DNA from: Bradyrhizobium sp. 132
GTDB lineage: Bacteria > Pseudomonadota > Alphaproteobacteria > Rhizobiales > Xanthobacteraceae
Assembly: GCF_023074185.1 (NCBI RefSeq)
Contig: NZ_JADPKY010000035.1
Span: 94,255-158,254 of the forward strand
DNA: 64,000 nt
Direction: 5' to 3'
Each line of letters begins with the position of its first letter. Position 1 is the stretch's first letter. The translations under genes and the position numbers were made by a program. Under the pieces are notes generated by a model that worked only from the letters and a program-made list of their open reading frames with translations, ran no database searches and had not been told where the DNA came from. Shown one piece after another: positions 37,973 through 45,514 of this stretch.

Positions 37973-37986
37973 TGAAAACGGTTACA
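37973..37986. promoter_or_regulatory. LacI-type operator candidate for the sugar operon
   Basis: TGAAAACGGTTACA is an imperfect palindrome (10 of 14 positions symmetric) around a central CG, the classic shape of LacI/GalR-family operators. It lies 72 bases upstream of the binding-protein start codon, where it could overlap the promoter of the leftward operon. Confidence 0.55.
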
Positions 37987-38082
37987 TCCTAAGCATCACA
38001 TCAGCCCTGTCAAGCGATGGACAAACCGCACAATCTAAGGCAGATTTACAATATTGCCGCTACCCAACGGCCGCCTGATGTC

Positions 38083-38098
38083 AATGTAACGTTACATT
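38083..38098. promoter_or_regulatory. Perfect LacI-type operator at the regulator start
   Basis: AATGTAACGTTACATT is a perfect 16-bp palindrome with central CG. It ends one base before the ATG of the LacI-family gene, so repressor bound here would cover the regulator's own translation start or transcription start. It shares the GTTACA half with the site at 37973-37986, consistent with one protein binding both. Confidence 0.75.
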
Positions 38099-38099
38099 T

Positions 38100-39134
38100 A
38101 TGAGACTGACGAACGCCAAATCTATGAAGCAGGGCATCCGCGCCGTTGCGGCCCGCGCCGGCGTCTCGACCGCGTCGGTCTCGCGCGTTCTCAACAATCC
38201 CGACGCGGTAAGTCCCTCTTTACGCGCGCGCATCACGCAGGCCATCGAGGCACTCGGCTACATCCCGCATGCGCCGGCGCGCATCCTGTCGTCGCGGCGC
38301 TCGCGCACGCTGGGCGCGATCGTGCCGACGATCGACAATACGATGTTCGCGCGCGGTATCGCTTCGCTTCAGCAGTATCTCTCCTCGGTTGGATACATGT
38401 TGTTTCTCACCACCAGCGGCTATGATCTCGATGTCGAATTACAGCAGGCGCGCAACCTGATCAGCCGCGGTGTCGATGGCCTCGTGCTTCGCGGCGACTG
38501 CCATCATGACGGGTTGCGCAAGCTGCTCGCGGACAATGCAGTGCCCTTCATCAATGTCGGCATCTATCAGCCGGACCGGCCCTACCCCTGTGTCGGAACC
38601 GACAACGAAGCTGCCGCGCACCGCGCAGCCACGCATGTCATCGAACTCGGCCATCGCCGCATCGGAATCGTCTCGGCCCTCCAGCGCAACAACGACCGCG
38701 CCAGCGCCCGCGTCGCCGGCTTTCACCGCGCGCTCACGGAAAACGGCCTCGAACGCCCCCCGCAATGGCACGTCGAGGTGCCCTATACGCTGGACGACGC
38801 GCGCGAGGCGGCGCGCTATCTCCTCAATCTGAGTGATCGTCCAACGGCCGTGGTGTGCGGCAACGACGTTATCGCCTACGGCGTCCTGCTCGAGGCTGAA
38901 CGCAGCGGTTTTTCGGTGCCGCGAGATCTATCAGTCGTCGGCTTCGACGACCTCGACTGGAGCCGCCATTTGCGACCTAGCTTGACCACGATCCATGTTC
39001 CGACCGGAGAAACCTGGCAGCGCGCAGGAGAATATCTGGTGCGCAGCCTCGCTGGCGAGCAAACCATCATGCATCGAGAGATCGATTTTTCGCTGGTAGT
39101 CCGCGAATCGACAGCTTCGCCTCCCAAATCCTGA
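38100..39134 (+). CDS. LacI family transcriptional regulator
   Basis: A 344-residue repressor-type regulator. N-terminal HTH with hinge: IRAVAARAGVSTASVSRVLNNPDAVSPSLRARITQAIEALGYIPH (about residues 13-57). A periplasmic-binding-protein-like sensor domain follows (LGAIVPTIDNTMFARGIASLQQYL, GTDNEAAAHRAATHVIELGHRRIGIVS, VGFDDLDWSRHLRPSLTTI). It likely controls the divergent sugar operon and itself. There is no Shine-Dalgarno before the ATG at 38100 because the operator occupies that space; translation may be leaderless, or may start at the ATG at 38124, which still keeps the whole HTH. Confidence 0.93.
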   Translation: MRLTNAKSMKQGIRAVAARAGVSTASVSRVLNNPDAVSPSLRARITQAIEALGYIPHAPARILSSRRSRTLGAIVPTIDNTMFARGIASLQQYLSSVGYMLFLTTSGYDLDVELQQARNLISRGVDGLVLRGDCHHDGLRKLLADNAVPFINVGIYQPDRPYPCVGTDNEAAAHRAATHVIELGHRRIGIVSALQRNNDRASARVAGFHRALTENGLERPPQWHVEVPYTLDDAREAARYLLNLSDRPTAVVCGNDVIAYGVLLEAERSGFSVPRDLSVVGFDDLDWSRHLRPSLTTIHVPTGETWQRAGEYLVRSLAGEQTIMHREIDFSLVVRESTASPPKS

Positions 39135-39149
39135 AGTGAGATCCTTGCG

Positions 39150-39884
39150 ATGAGCTCAATCTTTTCTCTTGCCCCCGGCTTTCATGCCGTGGTGATCGGC
39201 GGGGCCGGCGACATCGGCGCCGCAATCAGCAACCAGTTTCGCGACCTCGGCGCAACCGTGACTGCAACAGGTGCCAACGAGACCGATCTTGCGCGCACCC
39301 TGCTGAAATCGCGTACCGGGCTCACGCTCGCATCGCTCGACGTCACGAACGACGACGCTGTCACCTCTTTCTCCCGACAGCACGAGCGCGTCGACGCGCT
39401 GATCAACTGCGCCGGAATTCTCGCGCGCGACAAGGAATTCGAAATCGAGACCTTCATGAAGGTGCTCGACGTCAATCTCACCGGCACGTTCCGAACCTGC
39501 ATGGCGTTCCGTCCGCTGCTCGCCGAGAGAGGAGGGTCGATCGTCAACATCGCCTCGATGAATGCCACGCTGGCGCTGCCGCGGATTCCCGCCTACTGCG
39601 CCAGCAAAGGCGGCGTCGTGATGCTGACCAAGGCGCTCGCCTTGAAATGGGCCGAGGAAGGTATCCGCGTCAATGCCGTGGCGCCCGGCTATATCGAAAC
39701 GGCGATCAACGCGGCCGGCCGCACCGATCTCGCACATTATCAGCGCATCGCCGACCGCACCGCGTTCAAGCGCTGGGGGCAACCGGAAGACATTGCAGGC
39801 GCCGTTGCCTTCCTCTGCATGCCGGCCTCGCAGTACGCGACCGGAACAGTTGTCGCCGTAGACGGCGGTTTCTTGGCGGGATGA
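39150..39884 (+). CDS. SDR family oxidoreductase
   Basis: A 244-residue classical short-chain dehydrogenase. Cofactor motif [12 protein letters not shown] near the N-terminus, NCAG in INCAGIL, catalytic Ser in NIASMNA and the YCASK active-site Tyr/Lys. The C-terminus is the usual [15 protein letters not shown]. It lies 15 bases after the LacI-type gene, so regulator and dehydrogenase are co-transcribed away from the main sugar operon. It may oxidise or reduce an intermediate of the same pathway. Confidence 0.92.
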   Translation: MSSIFSLAPGFHAVVIGGAGDIGAAISNQFRDLGATVTATGANETDLARTLLKSRTGLTLASLDVTNDDAVTSFSRQHERVDALINCAGILARDKEFEIETFMKVLDVNLTGTFRTCMAFRPLLAERGGSIVNIASMNATLALPRIPAYCASKGGVVMLTKALALKWAEEGIRVNAVAPGYIETAINAAGRTDLAHYQRIADRTAFKRWGQPEDIAGAVAFLCMPASQYATGTVVAVDGGFLAG

Positions 39885-40196
39885 TTGACCCGACGCTCCC
39901 GGCCACAAGGGCTTCGCATTAGCCAGAACTGACGCGTCCGAGCCTGCAACAAGCACGCTGCTCGTTCATCTCTTTGCCGAAGACATGCGCGAGAGTGCAC
40001 CGCAGAACGATTTGCGCCGCAACATTCAAAATGAGACTGGCCGTTAAGCCGCGCACGGCTCCGACACGTGCGCTGCATCCGAGTTCGGTTAGCTTCCATT
40101 TCAAGAACCGCCAGCCTCGCCAAAACGCCGCACCTCGCGGCGGACGCGCGAGGGTGCGGTAAAAAATTGCGACAAGAACGCCCAGGGAGGGGAGCA
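39885..40196. other. Intergenic region upstream of the branched-chain-type ABC operon
   Basis: A 312-base gap that should contain the promoter of the long rightward cluster. No clear sigma-70 or sigma-54 element, palindrome or RNA structure stands out. The right end has AGGGAGGGGAGC, a strong ribosome binding site for the ATG at 40197. Confidence 0.45.
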
Positions 40197-41447
40197 ATGT
40201 TGAGAAGCAGTCTAGGACTGATCGCGTTGAGCAGCCTGTTACTTTCGGGCACCGCCTTCGCACAGGAGAAGATCAAGGTCGGCGTCACCGCGACGCTCGA
40301 AGGCACCTACACCGTGCTCGGCGAGGACGGTATCCGCGGCTTCCAGACGGCCCTCAACGTGCTCGGCAAGAAGGTCGGCGACAAGGAACTCGAATTTGTC
40401 ATCGCCTCGACCGACGCGACGCCCGACTCCGCGGTCCGCGCCGTACGAAAACTGATCGAGCAGGACAAGGTGCAGATTCTGCTGTCGCCGCTGTCCGGAG
40501 ACGAAGGCATCGCGGTCAAGAATTTTGCAAAGACCCATCCCGAGCTGACCTTCATCAACGCCGCCTCCGGCGCCCAGGAAACGACCTATGTCGATCCGGC
40601 TCCAAATTTCTTCCGCTACAACATGGACGGCGCGCAATGGCAGGTCGGCCTCGGAAAATACGCCTTTGAGGAAAAGAAGTATCGCAAGATCGCCACCGTC
40701 GGCGAAGACTACTCCTTCATCTACACCCAGGTGTTCGGCCTCGTGCTCGAGTTCTGCGGTGCCGGCGGACAGGTCACCAACCGGCAATGGGTGCCGCTTG
40801 GCACCAAGGACTTTGCCTCGGTCATCGCCGCGCTGCCCGACGACGTCGATGCAATCTATCTCGGCCTCGGCGGCGCCGACGCCGTCAACTTCCTCAATCA
40901 GTACCAACAGGCCGGCGGCAAGGCGCATCTGATGGGCGGCTCGATCATGATCGACCAGACCATCCTGTCGTCCAAGGGCAACGCCAAGAACGCGCTGGTC
41001 GGCACGCTGGCCGCGAGCGGCCAGGCCGACACCTGGGAAAACCCCGGTTGGCAGAAGTTCGTGAAGGACTATCAGGACGCCTTCCCGCCCAACAAGCGCT
41101 TCCCGAGCCCATCGCTGCTCGCCACCAACTATTACGGCTCGACCATGGCGCTGATCCTGGCGCTGCGTCAGGTCAACGGCGATCTCTCCAACAACCAGGC
41201 CAAGTACAAGGAAGCACTCGCCAAGATCGAGCTCGATGCCCCCAACGGCAAGATCAAGCTGGACTCCAACCGCCAGGCGATCGGCACCAACTTCGTCACC
41301 GAGGTCGTCGACGACGGCAAGGGAGCGCTGTTTTCAAAGGTCGTGAAGGTGATTCCGAACGTCAACCAGACGCTCGGCTATGATCCCGCGGTGTTCGCCA
41401 AGATCGGTTTGCCAAGCCGTACAGTGCCGGAATGTAAGAAATACTGA
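40197..41447 (+). CDS. ABC transporter substrate-binding protein (branched-chain amino acid/amide type)
   Basis: A 416-residue periplasmic binding protein of the Peripla_BP_6 (LivK-like) family. Signal peptide 1-22 (LLLSGTAFA), then IKVGVTATLEGTYTVLGEDGIRGFQTAL, a first-lobe loop LLSPLSGDEGIAVKNFA, and TVGEDYSFIYTQVFGLVLEFCGAGGQV joining to the second lobe. This family binds amino acids but in Bradyrhizobium also aromatic acids and amides. It is the first gene of the cluster that continues with Liv permeases and ATPases, so its ligand is probably the substrate of the downstream molybdenum hydroxylase pathway. Confidence 0.9.
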   Translation: MLRSSLGLIALSSLLLSGTAFAQEKIKVGVTATLEGTYTVLGEDGIRGFQTALNVLGKKVGDKELEFVIASTDATPDSAVRAVRKLIEQDKVQILLSPLSGDEGIAVKNFAKTHPELTFINAASGAQETTYVDPAPNFFRYNMDGAQWQVGLGKYAFEEKKYRKIATVGEDYSFIYTQVFGLVLEFCGAGGQVTNRQWVPLGTKDFASVIAALPDDVDAIYLGLGGADAVNFLNQYQQAGGKAHLMGGSIMIDQTILSSKGNAKNALVGTLAASGQADTWENPGWQKFVKDYQDAFPPNKRFPSPSLLATNYYGSTMALILALRQVNGDLSNNQAKYKEALAKIELDAPNGKIKLDSNRQAIGTNFVTEVVDDGKGALFSKVVKVIPNVNQTLGYDPAVFAKIGLPSRTVPECKKY

Positions 41448-41577
41448 CGTAGTCTCGTTCGCGAGCGATGACTAACCGGGGAGAGATTCGCAAGGCGCGG
41501 ACATCGTGCGCCCTTGCATTCTCGCCCCGGTTGTTGAACGCTACCAAAAAACGACAAGAGCTTTTGGGAGGGAAGGC

Positions 41578-42405
41578 ATGAGCCGGGCGCTCGCCGTCTT
41601 CCACGGCCGCTTTGGCCGGGCGACGGTCTATCAGTTGAACCGCCCTTTCAACATCCACGCACATCGCGAAGGTCACTTGATCTTCCATGTCGGGGGACGT
41701 CCCGCTTGCATTGATGTCAGCGATGGACACTACGAGCTCACCGAAGGTTCCGTCGTCGCGGTCAATCCATGGGAGCCGCATAATTTTCTGCCGTCCGATC
41801 TCGAAGGCGGCGCCGTTTTCTTCGTTCTCTATGTCAATGCGGAGTGGTTCGCGCCAGATGCGCCCGGCGCCGACCGCCTGCGCTTCGGCCGTACCCAGTT
41901 CACGCGGTCGGTTGCGCTGGACAAGCAGATCAGGCACGCAGCCGCCCTCGTGTGCGGCGCACCCTCGCTCAACAGCCTCGATGGCGAGCTGAGAGGTCTG
42001 ATCGATATCTGTTACGACGAAAGCTGGCAGCAGGCCGCGACCGCGCGTGATCCGCGCGCAAATGGCTCCGTCACAGATTTTCGCGTGCGCAAGTGCATCA
42101 AGATGATGTCGGAAAGTCCCGGCGCCGAGATCGAGCTCGACACTATCGCGCGCGAATCCGGCCTGTCGCGGCCGCATTTCTATCGGCTATTCCGCACCCA
42201 GACCGGCGTCACGCCACACCTCTATCTCAACACGCTGATGATGGAGCAGGCGCTGGAGGCGCTGGTGGCGAGCGAAGCGCCGATCGCCGATATCGGCTTC
42301 GACCTCGGCTTCTCATCGCAGAGCGGATTCACCCGCTTCTTCGCCGCCAATGTCGGCATGGCGCCGACCGATTATCGCCGCGCGGCCAAGGTTTTGCGCA
42401 CCTGA
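41578..42405 (+). CDS. AraC family transcriptional regulator
   Basis: A 275-residue regulator. An N-terminal cupin-like sensing domain (FNIHAHREGHLIFHVGGRPACIDV, GSVVAVNPWEPHNF) is followed by the double HTH: ELDTIARESGLSRPHFYRLFRTQTGVTPHLYLNTLMMEQAL and ADIGFDLGFSSQSGFTRFFAANVGMAPTDYRR. It probably activates the surrounding catabolic cluster when the inducer is present. The ATG at 41578 follows a strong GGGAGGGAAGG; an in-frame start at 41506 is weaker. Confidence 0.93.
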   Translation: MSRALAVFHGRFGRATVYQLNRPFNIHAHREGHLIFHVGGRPACIDVSDGHYELTEGSVVAVNPWEPHNFLPSDLEGGAVFFVLYVNAEWFAPDAPGADRLRFGRTQFTRSVALDKQIRHAAALVCGAPSLNSLDGELRGLIDICYDESWQQAATARDPRANGSVTDFRVRKCIKMMSESPGAEIELDTIARESGLSRPHFYRLFRTQTGVTPHLYLNTLMMEQALEALVASEAPIADIGFDLGFSSQSGFTRFFAANVGMAPTDYRRAAKVLRT

Positions 42406-42547
42406 CGGCACGCGAAAAGATACTCACGATCAAGTGCCTCCCTTATGGCCGCATTAGGATGCGCCAAACGCGGTCCCGAAAAGAGGATCGCACTCGATAG
42501 GGAGCGCACGTTCATGGCAGGGCTTGCGGCCGGCAACGGTCTGCGTG

Positions 42548-42587
42548 CCCCTTCGCCCCGCTTGCGGGGTGAGAGTTGGGGTGACGT
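42548..42587. repeat. Intergenic hairpin repeat
   Basis: In the 200-base gap between the AraC gene and the first permease, CCCCGC (42556-42561) and GCGGGG (42564-42569) form a perfect stem with a TT loop. It is embedded in a sequence that, read on the minus strand (CAACTCTCACCCCGCAAGCG), resembles the short palindromic intergenic repeats common in Bradyrhizobium and Rhodopseudomonas. It may act as mRNA processing or stabilising hairpin between genes. Confidence 0.5.
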
Positions 42588-42605
42588 GAAGACGGAGCGG
42601 CGATC

Positions 42606-43616
42606 ATGACCCGCTTTGTCGAACGCCATCCCGCCTGGGCACTGATTGTCATCATCGCGATCGCGGTGGCGCTTTGGCTGATTTTCGCGGTGTGGCCGCA
42701 GGGCCTTGAAGAAGCGATCGGCCGCAAGCGCGTCTTCCTCAACGCCGTCTTCAACGGCATCACGCTCGGCGGGCTCTACTTCCTCGTCGCCAGCGGTTTT
42801 ACGCTGATTTTCGGCCTGATGCGCAACGTCAACCTCGCGCATGGCTCGCTCTATTTGTTCGGCGGCTATGTCGGCTACGCCATCAGCGCTTCGACCGGCT
42901 CATGGATCCTCAGCTTCATCGTCGCCTTCATCCTGACGGCACTGGTCGGCGTCCTGCTTCAGGTGCTCGTCTTCCGCCGCATGGAGGGCCAGGACCTGCG
43001 CCAGACCATGGTGACGATCGGCCTTTCGATCGTGTTCGCCGATTTGATGCTGTGGGCCTGCGGCGGCGATTTCTATCAGATTCAGACCCCGAACTGGCTG
43101 ATCGGACCTGTGGAGCTGCCGCTGGTCACCGCGATCAAATCATCAGGCGAGCCGGTCTATCTGCGCTATCCCTTGGTCCGACTCGTGATCTTCGCCGCCT
43201 CCGTCGTGATCGGCGTGGCGATGTGGCTGGCGCTCAACCGCACGCGCATCGGCATGATCATCCGCGCCGGCGTTGACGATCGCGACATCCTGGCTGCGAC
43301 CGGAGTGCGGATCCAGCTCGTCTTCGTGGTGGTGTTTGCGCTCGGCGCCGGGCTCGCCGGCATCGCCGGCGTCGTCGGCGGGACTTTCCAGTCGCTCTCT
43401 CCCGGCGAGGATATCCGCTTCCTGCTCGCCTCCCTCGTTGTCGTGATCGTCGGGGGCATGGGCTCGATCCCGGGAGCCGCGCTGGGCGCGCTCATCATCG
43501 GCCTCGCCGAGCAGCTCGGCTCGGTCTACATCCCGACCTACGCTATCGTCGTGACCTTCCTGATCATGGTGCTGGTGCTGGCAATTCGGCCGCAGGGCCT
43601 GTTGGCGAGGCGCTGA
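42606..43616 (+). CDS. Branched-chain-type ABC transporter permease (LivH family)
   Basis: A 336-residue permease with about eight spans. Core motifs are VFNGITLGGLYFLVASGFTLIFGLMRNVNLAHGSLYLFGGYVGY, the cytoplasmic RTRIGMIIRAGVDDRDILAATGV loop, ALGAGLAGIAGVVGG and LLASLVVVIVGGMGSIPGAALGALIIG. It has an extra N-terminal span (residues 10-32) before the usual LivH start. One of two pore subunits; the next gene begins two bases after its stop. Confidence 0.95.
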   Translation: MTRFVERHPAWALIVIIAIAVALWLIFAVWPQGLEEAIGRKRVFLNAVFNGITLGGLYFLVASGFTLIFGLMRNVNLAHGSLYLFGGYVGYAISASTGSWILSFIVAFILTALVGVLLQVLVFRRMEGQDLRQTMVTIGLSIVFADLMLWACGGDFYQIQTPNWLIGPVELPLVTAIKSSGEPVYLRYPLVRLVIFAASVVIGVAMWLALNRTRIGMIIRAGVDDRDILAATGVRIQLVFVVVFALGAGLAGIAGVVGGTFQSLSPGEDIRFLLASLVVVIVGGMGSIPGAALGALIIGLAEQLGSVYIPTYAIVVTFLIMVLVLAIRPQGLLARR

Positions 43617-43617
43617 C

Positions 43618-44739
43618 ATGTCCCTCGCTCACGACGCCCACGTCACGGTTCGTCCCACGGCTGCGGTTCAGGGCTCCAAATTGCGCGGATGGCCGGAGAT
43701 CGACAATCCAGCGGCCTGGACCGTCGCGGCCATTCTCCTGATCATGCCGCTGATCGCCAACGGCTTCTTCCTGATCGAGATCTTCGCCACCGCGCTGATT
43801 CTCGGAATCATGGCGCTGAGTCTGATGTTTCTTGCCGGCTATGGCGGCATGGTCAGCCTGATGCAGCTCACCATCGCGGGTTTCTCCGCCTATATGGTCG
43901 CGGTGTTCGGCGTCAGCGGCAACGCCAATATCAGCCTGGGCTGGCCGTGGTGGCTCGCGGTTCCGATGGCACTCGCGCTGGCGACCATGTTCGGCACGCT
44001 TGGCGGCGCGCTGGCCGTGCGCACTGAAGGTATCTACACCATCATGATCACGCTCGCGATCGGCGCGGCGTTCTATTATTTCACCAACCAGAACTGGGCG
44101 ATCTTCAACGGGCATACCGGCATCAACACCGTTGCCACGCCGCATTTCTGGGGCGTCAACTGGCGCGCCGACATTCCCTACTACTATATCGTCCTCGCGG
44201 TTGCCGCACTCTGCTACTTCGCCGTCGACTACATCTCTCGCGCCCCGTTCGGCCTGGCGCTGCAAGGTGTGCGCGACAATCCCCGCCGCATGGCGGCACT
44301 CGGCTTCCACGTCAATGCGCACCGCGTCGCGGCTTACGCCTTCGCGTCCTTTGTCGCGGCGCTGGCCGGGGTGCTCCAAGTCTGGAACTACGGACAGATC
44401 TCGCCGGGATCCGTGAGCGTTGCAGCCTGCATCGATATCCTCATCATCGCAGTGGTCGGCGGCATCACGCGGCCCATCGGTCCCTTTATCGGTGCGCTGA
44501 TCTTCGTGCTGCTGCGCACCTTCGCCCTCGACTTCCTGGTCAAGCTGGGGCTCGACGGCAACCGCTTCCGGCTCCTGATCGGCCTTGGCTTCCTCGCCAT
44601 CGTGTTCTGGTCCTCGGACGGCGTCATCGGGCTCTGGCAGAGCTGGCGGCAGCGCCAACGTTCCGGCGCGGTCAGTTCAAGCGGCCGACGTGGCCGAGTA
44701 TCTGGCCGAGGATCTGGCCAAGGATCCAGCCATGGATAG
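43618..44739 (+). CDS. Branched-chain-type ABC transporter permease (LivM family)
   Basis: A 373-residue permease with about ten spans: LILGIMALSLMFLAGYGGMVSLMQLTIAGFSAYMVAVFG, LAVRTEGIYTIMITLAIGAAFYYFTNQNW, RAPFGLALQGVRDNPRRMAALGFHVNAHRVAAYAFASFVAALAGVL and VVGGITRPIGPFIGALIFVLLR. The C-terminal 25 residues (SSSGRRGRVSGRGSGQGSSHG) are a Gly/Ser/Arg tail reading into the next gene's start, so the true functional end may be a few residues earlier. Its stop overlaps the LivG-type start by eight bases. Confidence 0.94.
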   Translation: MSLAHDAHVTVRPTAAVQGSKLRGWPEIDNPAAWTVAAILLIMPLIANGFFLIEIFATALILGIMALSLMFLAGYGGMVSLMQLTIAGFSAYMVAVFGVSGNANISLGWPWWLAVPMALALATMFGTLGGALAVRTEGIYTIMITLAIGAAFYYFTNQNWAIFNGHTGINTVATPHFWGVNWRADIPYYYIVLAVAALCYFAVDYISRAPFGLALQGVRDNPRRMAALGFHVNAHRVAAYAFASFVAALAGVLQVWNYGQISPGSVSVAACIDILIIAVVGGITRPIGPFIGALIFVLLRTFALDFLVKLGLDGNRFRLLIGLGFLAIVFWSSDGVIGLWQSWRQRQRSGAVSSSGRRGRVSGRGSGQGSSHG

Positions 44740-45514
44740 CGTCGCGCAACGCCTCTCTGCCGTCGGTGCCGGCGCAGCGCTGGAGCTTCGCGGCGTGACG
44801 CGCATGTTCGGCGCGCTCGCGGCGCTCACCGACGTCACCATTACCGTCCGCCCCGGCGAACGGCGCGCCGTGCTCGGCTCCAATGGCGCCGGCAAGACCA
44901 CGCTGTTCAACTGCATCACCGGCGACTTCCCGCCTTCTTCCGGCACCATCCGCTTCTTCGGCGAGGACGTCACGCAGTTCCCGCCCTATGAGCGAATCCG
45001 CCGCGGCCTGCGCCGGACTTACCAGATCTCCGCGCTGTTCCCCGGCCTCACCGTCCAGGACAATGTCTATCTCGCTTGCCGCGGCGTCTCACGGGGGCGT
45101 TTCTCGTTTCTCCGCCCCGGCCAGAACGACGCGCTGATGCACGCGGCCGAAAATCTCGTGCAGGCCGTCCATCTCATGGGCGTGAAGGATCAGCACGTTG
45201 CCGAGCTCGCACATGGCCAGCAGCGCCAGCTCGAGATCGCACTGGCGCTTGCCGGCGCGCCTCGCTTCGTCCTGTTCGATGAACCGGCCGCAGGACTGTC
45301 GCCGACCGAGCGTGCCGAGCTGATCGAGATATTGACCTCGCTGCCGGCGCATATCGGCTACATCATCATCGAGCACGACATGGACGTGGCCCTGCGCGTC
45401 GTCGAGAGCGTCACGATGATGCACAACGGGCGCATCTTCAAGGAAGGCCGTCCGCAGGAGATCGAGTCCGATCCCGAGGTGCAGGAGCTTTACCTCGGAG
45501 GCGGCCATGAGTGA
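44732..45514 (+). CDS. Branched-chain-type ABC transporter ATP-binding protein (LivG family)
   Basis: A 260-residue ATPase: Walker A GSNGAGKTT, Q-loop TYQISALFPGLTV, LivG-type inserted loop, a signature region AHGQQRQLEIALALA in place of LSGGQ, Walker B FVLFDEPAAGLS and H-loop IIIEHDMDVAL. The C-terminus GRIFKEGRPQEIESDPEVQELYLGGGHE is typical for LivG-like proteins. It drives the importer with the LivF-type ATPase, whose start overlaps this stop by eight bases. Confidence 0.94.
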   Translation: MDSVAQRLSAVGAGAALELRGVTRMFGALAALTDVTITVRPGERRAVLGSNGAGKTTLFNCITGDFPPSSGTIRFFGEDVTQFPPYERIRRGLRRTYQISALFPGLTVQDNVYLACRGVSRGRFSFLRPGQNDALMHAAENLVQAVHLMGVKDQHVAELAHGQQRQLEIALALAGAPRFVLFDEPAAGLSPTERAELIEILTSLPAHIGYIIIEHDMDVALRVVESVTMMHNGRIFKEGRPQEIESDPEVQELYLGGGHE

